Assembly (NCBI GenBank): GCA_900541355.1
Contig: UQJU01000001.1
Span: forward strand, 23,548 to 87,547
Direction of reading: 5' to 3'
Source: Candidatus Avelusimicrobium fimicolum
Lineage (GTDB): Bacteria > Elusimicrobiota > Elusimicrobia > Elusimicrobiales > Elusimicrobiaceae
Length of the DNA: 64,000 bases
In this document: one piece after another, positions 58,351 through 64,000 of the stretch
How the letters are laid out: every line of letters begins with the position of its first letter
Numbering within the stretch: position 1 is the stretch's first letter
Notes under the pieces: model-generated
What the model was told of the DNA's origin: nothing
The model's input: the letters and a program-made list of their open reading frames with translations, nothing else
The model's database searches: none
Made by a program: the position numbers and the translations under genes

Positions 58351-60008
58351 TGCTTTCGCGTCTGCGCGTACAAAATTTTGCCATTATTTCCGATTTAACA
58401 TTGGACTTTGCACCCGGCTTAAATGTTTTTTCCGGTGAAACAGGTGCCGGAAAATCTATTGTAATTGAAGCCCTGGGTTTTGCCTTAGGCGCACGCGGGG
58501 ATGTATCTGTTATTAAAGACGGGGCCGACAAGATGTGCGTTACCGCCACCTTTTCCAGTAATATGCTGCCGGAAGATTTACGCAAGGAATTTCAGATTGC
58601 GGGCGACGTTTTTACCTTAAAGCGAGAACTGGACAAAAAAGGCAAAAACAAAGCCTGGGCCGACGGGCGTGCGGTAACAGTTTCCGCGCTTGCCAAAATC
58701 GGGCGCGCGTTGGTGGATTTTCACGGACAACACGAACACCAAAGTTTACTTCATCCGTCCGTACATTTATTACTTTTAGATAAATTTGCCAAACACGATA
58801 CGCTTGTTAAGCAAGTGGAAAATGCCTACCGCCAAGTACAAGCCGTACAGGCCAAGTTGGACTCTGCCCGTTTAAGCGCGCAGGAAAAAGAACAATTATT
58901 AGATATGAGCCGCTACCAATTACAAGAAATAGAAGCGGTTAATCCTTCGGCAGAAGAAGATGCACAATTAGAGCAAACTTTACCCAAAATGAAGCACGCC
59001 GGGCGGCTGTTGGAAATGGCGAGCGAAGCCTATCACGAACTGTACGATGCAGAAGATTCTGCCACCGCCCGCGCGGGCAAAGCCGCACGCGAACTGGAAA
59101 GCATGGCGGAATTAGATGAAAATTTATCCGCGCTTGCCGCCGATTTAAACAACGCACTCGTTACGTTAGAGGACGTGGCAGACACGCTTGGCTCATACAA
59201 AGATGATATTAATTTAGAGCCTGACGCCTTGGATAAAATGTTGGAACGCCACGAAAAAATCAAACGGTTAAAGGCCAAATACGGCCCGGAAATAGGCGAC
59301 GTGTTAAAAACGGCGGACGAACTGCGCGAACGCATTAACAATTTGCAAAACTCCGCAGAACACGAACAAGAACTTTTGGCGGAACTGGAAAAGGGCAAAA
59401 AAGCCTTACTCAAATTAGCCGCCGCCTTACACGAAAAGCGCTTTACCGCTGCGCAAAAGTTATCCGCCCTGCTGACGGAGCAAATCCGTCCGCTGGGCTT
59501 TAATGCGGTGCGCTTTTCCGCCGCGGTAGAAATGGACGAAGAAAACCTAGGTCCGACGGGAGCCGATAAAGTGGAATTTTTATTTTCCCCCAACCCCGGG
59601 CAAGCCCTTCGTCCGCTAAAAAATATTGCTTCCGGCGGAGAAATTTCCCGCGTAATGTTGGGCCTTAAAACCGTGCTGGCTCCTACCGTGCCGGTAATGG
59701 TATTTGATGAAGTAGATGCTGGCATAGGCGGAGAAACGGGCTGGCTCGTGGGCGAAAAACTCCACCAAGCCGCCCAAGGCCGCCAAGTGCTCTGTGTAAC
59801 GCACCTGGCGCAAGTAGCCGCACAGGCAGACCATAACTTTCACGTAACCAAAAAAGCGGATAAAAATTCCACCGAGGTAACCATTATGCCCCTGCAAGGC
59901 GAAAACCTTACCGCGGAAATTGCCCGTATGCTTGGCGGAAATGCAGATAAAAATTCAGCCGCTTTTTCACACGCAGAGGAGTTGCTTAAAAATGCAAAAC
60001 GCTTTTAA
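58350..60008 (+). CDS. recN: DNA repair protein RecN
   Basis: A 552-residue SMC-like ATPase. It has an N-terminal LSRLRVQNFAIISDLTLDF, Walker A FSGETGAGKSIVIEAL, two long coiled-coil arms, the signature ASGGEISRVMLGLK and Walker B VMVFDEVDAGIGGETG. It acts at DNA double-strand breaks. I chose the ATG at 58350, which overlaps the nadK stop (TAATG) and has TTGGGGG upstream. The nadK-recN order is conserved in several phyla. Confidence 0.95.
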   Translation: MLSRLRVQNFAIISDLTLDFAPGLNVFSGETGAGKSIVIEALGFALGARGDVSVIKDGADKMCVTATFSSNMLPEDLRKEFQIAGDVFTLKRELDKKGKNKAWADGRAVTVSALAKIGRALVDFHGQHEHQSLLHPSVHLLLLDKFAKHDTLVKQVENAYRQVQAVQAKLDSARLSAQEKEQLLDMSRYQLQEIEAVNPSAEEDAQLEQTLPKMKHAGRLLEMASEAYHELYDAEDSATARAGKAARELESMAELDENLSALAADLNNALVTLEDVADTLGSYKDDINLEPDALDKMLERHEKIKRLKAKYGPEIGDVLKTADELRERINNLQNSAEHEQELLAELEKGKKALLKLAAALHEKRFTAAQKLSALLTEQIRPLGFNAVRFSAAVEMDEENLGPTGADKVEFLFSPNPGQALRPLKNIASGGEISRVMLGLKTVLAPTVPVMVFDEVDAGIGGETGWLVGEKLHQAAQGRQVLCVTHLAQVAAQADHNFHVTKKADKNSTEVTIMPLQGENLTAEIARMLGGNADKNSAAFSHAEELLKNAKRF

Positions 60009-60291
60009 TAAAATTACCGTCTATTTGCCGCACAACTGGGTGGAATTAAACGGCTTGCGGCGTTTCTTTTTAGTGGTATTTTATTTAACCGTGGCTATCG
60101 GCCTATATGCGGCGGTATGCTGGGCGGGCACTTTTTTTGCTCCGGCCGGAGATTTGGCCGCCGCGTCCGCGCCGATGCGCCGTATTTACGGCTTAGCCGC
60201 CCTGCAAGCCGCGTTGGCCTGCGCGGGCATACGCTTTTTTATTTTGGGTTTACAGGTATTGGACGACACCCAAAAAGCACTTACAAAATAG
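59992..60291 (+). CDS. Small two-to-three-helix membrane protein with PHNW motif
   Basis: A 99-residue protein starting MQNAFNKITVYLPHNWVELNGLRR. It has membrane segments around FFLVVFYLTVAIGLYAAVCWAG and YGLAALQAALACAGIRFFIL. It shares the pattern [YW]-x-PHNW-x-x-L-x-GL-x-x-x-F-L-V-x-FYL with the protein at 60426, so the two are paralogues. It overlaps the recN end by 17 bases. The family and function are unknown. Confidence 0.75.
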   Translation: MQNAFNKITVYLPHNWVELNGLRRFFLVVFYLTVAIGLYAAVCWAGTFFAPAGDLAAASAPMRRIYGLAALQAALACAGIRFFILGLQVLDDTQKALTK

Positions 60292-60425
60292 CCCGAATTT
60301 CCCGCTTGCGCACGACCGCACAAAAAGGTAAATTAGCGGATAGAAGGAATATCGCCGGGGGCGTGTTCTTTTGATACAATATATGTGTTGGGGGTAAATG
60401 CTCCCCTCATAAAAGGAGATACATT

Positions 60426-60770
60426 ATGTCTAATTGCTGCAAATGTGCCAAATGGTTTCCGCACAACTGGCTGTGCTTAAAAGGCTTGTCCGTGTTGTTC
60501 CTGGTACTCTTTTATTTGGCGCTTGTTTATGCTGTTTTCCAAGCGTATGCTATTTTCTCGCATCCGCAACTTTCCGGCAGTGAAATGTGGCTTGCCGCCG
60601 CGTTCTATGTCGCCAGCGATTTAGCCGCCGCCGTAGGCTTTTTGACCGTAGCCAAAGTATTAAAAGTATTGCGCAAAATCAAAAACGCCGTGGCGCCTTG
60701 CTGCTGCTCTCACGAAGCACCTGCCGAAGAAGAGCATATCGCCGACGTTGTGGAAGAAGAATCCAAATAA
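60426..60770 (+). CDS. Small membrane protein with PHNW motif and cysteine clusters
   Basis: A 114-residue protein starting MSNCCKCAKWFPHNWLCLKG. It has two membrane segments (LSVLFLVLFYLALVYAVFQAYA and MWLAAAFYVASDLAAAVGFLTVAKVL), a cysteine cluster after TM2 (APCCCSH) and an acidic tail. The CCKC at the N-terminus and CCC after TM2 would lie on the same face if both ends are cytoplasmic and could bind metal; this is inference. It is a paralogue of the preceding protein. It has its own promoter (TACAAT, 60375-60380), a GGGG...CCCC leader hairpin, AAAGGAG before the ATG and a terminator after the stop. Confidence 0.75.
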   Translation: MSNCCKCAKWFPHNWLCLKGLSVLFLVLFYLALVYAVFQAYAIFSHPQLSGSEMWLAAAFYVASDLAAAVGFLTVAKVLKVLRKIKNAVAPCCCSHEAPAEEEHIADVVEEESK

Positions 60771-60777
60771 CTTATCC

Positions 60778-60807
60778 GGCGGTGCGCCCTGGCGTACCGC
60801 CTTTTTT
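60778..60807 (+). terminator. Intrinsic terminator after the 60426 gene
   Basis: GGCGGT-GCGCC...GGCGT-ACCGCC stem followed by six T. Confidence 0.85.
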
Positions 60808-60823
60808 ATGTGAGCGAGGTTGT

Positions 60824-62161
60824 ATGAAAAAAAGCGTATTTGCCGTTTTATGTTTATTTTTCTTGGGCTGCCTAGCGCAAGCCGAAACGATTAAAATGAA
60901 GTCCGGGGAATTTATCAGCGGGTCTATTTTATCCCAAACCGAATATACGCTTAATTTGGCTACCTCGTTTGGCACCATTACCTTAAACCAACGCGAAATT
61001 GAACAAATCTTGCCCGACAAACACCGCATTATTTTAAAGGGCGGTACCCAGTTGGTCGGTGTGATTTTAGATTTGGACGAATTTAACCTCAAATTACAAA
61101 CCGACGACGGCGCCACCGTAAACGTGGATATGCCGCAAATTGTATCTATTGAAGCCTACGATTACGACCGCGGACAAAACGCTCAAAAAGAATTTGTAGA
61201 AAAAACACAGCAAGTCCAACAGGCCAAAGAAGAAGCCAAACAAGCGGCCGCCGCCAAAGGTGCGGCCCCCGTAGTGGAAGCCGCCGGAGGACTTACGTTT
61301 GACTCCGACATTGACCAAGTGTTTGCCGCGCAAAAGGCTACTGTTGTCAACGGCTCCGTGGTTACGCCTTCTGCTACGGTTACCCAAACCGCACCCAAAT
61401 TGCTAACGGACGAAGAAGCCTTTATAAAAGGAGTCAAAACCGGCACCGTCAGCCAGCAAGATTTTGCCAAAGCGGCTAAGGAAGAATTAAATAAAAAGAA
61501 AGTAGTTCAGCCGACAGTAAAAACGGCGGACAAACCGCGCGAAAAAGATTTTTCCAAATATTTTGCTATCCAGGCGGGGGCAATGCCGCTTGATTTAAAA
61601 CTGGATAATTCCGCCCGCGACGGCTACGACGCACAAGACGATTCTATTGATGTAGGCGGCACAAGCGCGGCAGTATCCAGCAAGTTTTTATGGCGCGTGA
61701 AAGAGAGCAATTTGTGGGCGGGGCCTGTTTTGGGTATTGCTAATATAGCCAATGCTTCCTTTGCAGACAAAGACCCTGCCGTACAAGCCGCCAACGCGGC
61801 GGATATTTCCGCCGGGCGCGAGCCTTCTTACCCGGACCCGACCGTCAGAACCAGCGGACAAATTCTTACGTTAGGTGCCGCCGCCAACTATTATTTAAAT
61901 CCTAACAGCCGCTTTGTTTTTTATGTAACCGCTTCGGCTATGTATGAAATGCTGACCTTAAACTACCGCGGCGAAATGCAAAGCAACTCCATTAAATCAA
62001 ACGGCTTTGCAAGCGGCGCAGGTGTGGGTGTGGAAACGTGGGTGGACGATATTATGCTCGGCTTAGAAGCGCGCCAAGTATTTGCCCAACGCAGTGGCGA
62101 ACTGAAAAACTCTGCCGCCTCCAACACGGTAATACAAGCGCAATTCAGTTGGAAATTTTAA
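60824..62161 (+). CDS. Envelope protein: tandem Sm-like domains, coiled coil and C-terminal beta-barrel-like domain
   Basis: A 445-residue protein. It has a signal peptide (MKKSVFAVLCLFFLGCLAQA; the Cys could also be a weak lipobox) and two tandem small beta domains of Sm-like appearance (MKSGEFISGSILSQTEYTLN and LKGGTQLVGVILDLDEFNLK, each about 38 residues). A Lys/Ala/Gln coiled coil (about 120-150) and a polar linker follow, then a C-terminal about 190-residue beta-rich domain with alternating strands (LGAAANYYLNPNSRFVFYVT) ending in the aromatic C-terminus WKF, typical of outer-membrane beta-barrels. The function is unknown. The glycerate kinase ATG overlaps its stop (TAATG), so the two are coupled. 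Confidence 0.75.
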   Translation: MKKSVFAVLCLFFLGCLAQAETIKMKSGEFISGSILSQTEYTLNLATSFGTITLNQREIEQILPDKHRIILKGGTQLVGVILDLDEFNLKLQTDDGATVNVDMPQIVSIEAYDYDRGQNAQKEFVEKTQQVQQAKEEAKQAAAAKGAAPVVEAAGGLTFDSDIDQVFAAQKATVVNGSVVTPSATVTQTAPKLLTDEEAFIKGVKTGTVSQQDFAKAAKEELNKKKVVQPTVKTADKPREKDFSKYFAIQAGAMPLDLKLDNSARDGYDAQDDSIDVGGTSAAVSSKFLWRVKESNLWAGPVLGIANIANASFADKDPAVQAANAADISAGREPSYPDPTVRTSGQILTLGAAANYYLNPNSRFVFYVTASAMYEMLTLNYRGEMQSNSIKSNGFASGAGVGVETWVDDIMLGLEARQVFAQRSGELKNSAASNTVIQAQFSWKF

Positions 62162-63264
62162 TGAAAATTCTTGTTTTGCCTAACGCGTTTAAAGGGTCTT
62201 TAAGCGCAGTAGAAGCGGCGCAAATATTGGCGCGTACTTTGCAAAAAAGGCACGAGGTGCGCGCGCTACCCGTATCGGACGGCGGGGACGGATTTATAGA
62301 TTTTTTTAAAACCTTGGACCCGCACGCCAAAACCATTTCACTAACCGCCAAAAATGCTTTCTTAAAAAATCAAAAGACTTCTTTTTTACTGCTTTCCGAT
62401 AAAAAAACGGCTGTGGTGGAAACCGCGCGGGTTTGCGGTTTAGGCAGAGCAAAAAAAGAGGAACTGGACCCGTTGGGTGCGTCCTCTTTCGGAGTGGGAC
62501 AGGTGTTATCAAAAGCCGTCCAAGCCGGTGCAAAAATTATTTATGTAGGGTTAGGGGGAGTAGCCTGCAACGACGGAGGCGCCGGTATGGCCGTAGCGTG
62601 CGGCGCAAAATTATATGATAAAACCGGGGAGGAACTTCCGCTGGGGGCCGAACCTCTTTTGCGCATAAAGAGTGTGGATTTATCCGCGCTGCGGAAAAAT
62701 TTTGCGGGCGTAAAAATATACGGCGTAGCCGACGTAACCAACCCATTGCTAGGCCCCAAAAGTTCAGCCAAGGTTTTCGGCCCGCAGAAAGGGGCATCTC
62801 CCGAACAGGTAAAAGTGCTGGATAAAGCAATGGGCGCATGGGCCAAGGCTCTTGCTGCGGCAGGGGCAACAAATCCCGCCCGTGCCGCCAGTACCGCCGC
62901 GGCCGGAGCCATTGCATCAGGACTATACTCCTGTTTCGGTGCGCAATTAATTTTAGGGTCAGATTTTCTTTTTCAAAAAGCGAGGCTGGAAAAATTTTTT
63001 CCGTGGGCAGACCTTGTTATTACCAGTGAGGGAAAATTAGACAAGCAAACTTTTTACGGAAAAGCCCCTTTGGCGGTACTCCAACTGGCGCACAAATATA
63101 AAAAACCCGTTCTCTTTATTTGCGGAAAACTGGATGAAAAGGCTCTTGTCCGCCAAAAACTCGTCCCCCAGCAAATAGCAGTGCTAACCGACTTCGCCCC
63201 AGACGAAACTTGTGCGCAACTACACGCAGAAAAATACCTAAAACAAATTGCCCAAAATTTATAA
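62161..63264 (+). CDS. Glycerate kinase (GlxK/GarK type)
   Basis: A 367-residue glycerate 2-kinase of the GlxK family. It has ILVLPNAFKGSLSAVEAA at the N-terminus, LPVSDGGDGFIDFF, VYVGLGGVACNDGGAGMA-type segment (YVGLGGVACNDGGAGMA here), VADVTNPLLG, FGPQKGAS and DLVITSEGKLDKQTFYGKAP. It phosphorylates glycerate to 2-phosphoglycerate, feeding lower glycolysis. It is co-transcribed with the upstream envelope protein. Its end overlaps the convergent pilin gene by 6 bases (TTATAA serves both stops). Confidence 0.93.
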   Translation: MKILVLPNAFKGSLSAVEAAQILARTLQKRHEVRALPVSDGGDGFIDFFKTLDPHAKTISLTAKNAFLKNQKTSFLLLSDKKTAVVETARVCGLGRAKKEELDPLGASSFGVGQVLSKAVQAGAKIIYVGLGGVACNDGGAGMAVACGAKLYDKTGEELPLGAEPLLRIKSVDLSALRKNFAGVKIYGVADVTNPLLGPKSSAKVFGPQKGASPEQVKVLDKAMGAWAKALAAAGATNPARAASTAAAGAIASGLYSCFGAQLILGSDFLFQKARLEKFFPWADLVITSEGKLDKQTFYGKAPLAVLQLAHKYKKPVLFICGKLDEKALVRQKLVPQQIAVLTDFAPDETCAQLHAEKYLKQIAQNL

Positions 63265-63957
63265 ATTAAGGCTCTTGCACAAGGCTACGCCCTCGTCGGT
63301 TTTTCCCGTACACTCAATTTGGTTGGGCTTGGAAGAATGTTCAAAATAAACATCTATCTTAACAATTTTATCATAAGAATAATCAAAAGAAACTCTATGC
63401 CCTATCGGATTGCCGACAGGACCCACAATGTTATCAAAAATGGTATTTTTGCAGTTCATTATACTGGTGTCAGGGGCCGAAGAAATAATACAACCGCTTT
63501 TGGAATAATCAATATCCAACGAATACAAATCCCCGGTATAGGTTCCATTGGCTAAATAATAAATTTCCTGGGCCTTGCGGATATTAAACGCAATTTGCAA
63601 CGCATTGGTCAGGCGAGTTTTGTGCACGGCACGCTGGTATTGTGGTAACGCCGCCCCCGCCAAAATACCAATAATGAGGACAACTACTAATAATTCTATA
63701 AGGGTAAAGCCACGGCTAACAACCCACGATGTAGATCCTGAACTAAATTCAGGATGACCTTCTTTTTTCATATAGTCGTCATCCCGTAGTGTCTTTATAC
63801 GGGATCTGTCGTTGCCGTTGTTGTTTTTGTTGTCATTCCCGAGTGCAGTAGTCGGGAATCTGTCGTTATTTAAAAAAAGCAACGACAACAACAGATCCCC
63901 GACTAAATTCCTCGGGGATGACGGCAAAAAACGCCAATTTTTATCAAACCCTTTCAT
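63259..63957 (-). CDS. Type IV pilin-like protein with repeat-expanded leader
   Basis: A 232-residue prepilin. The processing site G/FTLIELL, glutamate at +5 and helix VVVLIIGILAGAALPQYQRA are intact, followed by a variable domain with three cysteines. From the ATG at 63957, whose upstream sequence (GGTTTTAATAGGAGAAAAA) matches that of the first pilin gene, the leader is 83 residues long. It is made of translated GTCAT-type repeats that stay in frame. An alternative ATG at 63771 (MKKEGHPE...) gives a 21-residue leader but has only a weak GGATGA ribosome site. The normal leader is about 7 residues (as in the 14897 pilin). Whether the product is processed is unknown. Confidence 0.85.
   Translation of the reverse strand: MKGFDKNWRFLPSSPRNLVGDLLLSLLFLNNDRFPTTALGNDNKNNNGNDRSRIKTLRDDDYMKKEGHPEFSSGSTSWVVSRGFTLIELLVVVLIIGILAGAALPQYQRAVHKTRLTNALQIAFNIRKAQEIYYLANGTYTGDLYSLDIDYSKSGCIISSAPDTSIMNCKNTIFDNIVGPVGNPIGHRVSFDYSYDKIVKIDVYFEHSSKPNQIECTGKTDEGVALCKSLNL
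63729..63758. repeat. GTCAT-family repeat inside the pilin leader (unit 1)
   Basis: Inverted unit ATGTAGATCCTG-AACTAAATT-CAGGATGAC lying between the alternative start MKKEG and RGFTLIE. It is related to the unit at about 20142-20171. Confidence 0.8.
63778..63813. repeat. GTCAT-family repeat inside the pilin frame (unit 2)
   Basis: Forward unit GTCATCCCGTAGTG...ACGGGATCTGTCGTT. It shares its stem and loop with the nested segment at about 20070-20095. Confidence 0.8.
63832..63922. repeat. Composite GTCAT...ATGAC palindromic repeat, copy 4
   Basis: Forward unit GTCATTCCCGAGTGCAGTAG...GGGAATCTGTCGTT and inverted unit AACGACAACAACAGATCCCC...GGGGATGAC, the same composite as at 9035 and 15540. It is translated as part of the pilin leader. 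Confidence 0.85.
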
Positions 63958-64000
63958 TTTTTCTCCTATTAAAACCTTTATATTTGGGCAAAACAGCCTT

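Overview
The window looks like a chromosomal segment of a Gram-negative, probably anaerobic and host-associated bacterium. It encodes Lnt, an N-terminal lipobox protein, a beta-barrel-like outer membrane protein and two type IV pilin-like proteins. My best guess is the phylum Elusimicrobiota (gut lineages related to Elusimicrobium). This rests on general resemblance: stand-alone pilin genes, large lineage-specific secreted proteins, and a mix of housekeeping genes with clostridia-like modules (GGGtGRT protein, serC-serA-DUF1015, NifS/NifU). No 16S rRNA or other decisive marker is present, so the placement is inference. I see no prophage, insertion sequence, rRNA operon or CRISPR array, and one tRNA (tRNA-Gly).

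Layout. 1-8.3 kb: tail of a BaiN/HI0933-like flavoprotein, a MORN-repeat protein, acetate kinase, a phosphate-transport pair (DUF47/PhoU-like plus Pit), an FtsA-like protein, TypA/BipA and a small membrane protein. 8.3-15.4 kb: a secreted protein, a repeat-filled gap, the GGGtGRT/NifU-N pair, the serC-serA-DUF1015 operon and a type IV pilin. 15.4-20 kb: Era, a flavin reductase and Lon with a CIRCE-like operator. 20-28.3 kb: a tightly packed seven-gene operon, secA-(small secreted protein)-lnt-prfB-hemW-cofE-like-mscL. 28.4-33.2 kb: three small secreted proteins, an Nfu-type protein, a PHP phosphoesterase and a SulP transporter followed by tandem terminator repeats. 33.2-42.3 kb: a 1251-residue signal-peptide-plus-MFS-like protein behind a possible attenuator, coaD, a dGTPase-like HD protein, an ankyrin protein, tRNA-Gly, a membrane protein with STI1-like repeats, and YjbQ plus a YbgC-type thioesterase. 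42.3-51.3 kb: a coiled-coil protein, pheT and pheS, then zapA-rarA-xseA-xseB-tlyA, then rpsI/rplM. 51.3-57.4 kb: two tandem 5'-nucleotidase-family proteins (one apparently catalytically dead), dusB and nifS-nifU. 57.5-64 kb: NAD kinase, recN, two small paralogous membrane proteins, an Sm-like/beta-barrel envelope protein, glycerate kinase and a second pilin whose leader is interrupted by repeats.

Themes. (i) Three Fe-S scaffold-type loci (NifU-N with GGGtGRT, Nfu-type, full NifU with NifS). (ii) Central metabolism: acetate kinase, the phosphoserine module, glycerate kinase. (iii) Envelope biogenesis: SecA, Lnt, OMP, pilins, several unassigned secreted proteins. (iv) Two families of palindromic repeats fill most long gene-free gaps; one shows paired compensatory changes in its helices, and the other lies in frame inside a pilin leader. 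(v) Several genes have a -10 hexamer 6-8 bases before the ATG and no Shine-Dalgarno, suggesting leaderless mRNAs.

The most novel-looking items are the 1251-residue transporter-like protein with its leader, the repeat-invaded prepilin, the covarying palindromic element, the 88-bp tandem terminator array and the CIRCE-like operator at lon.
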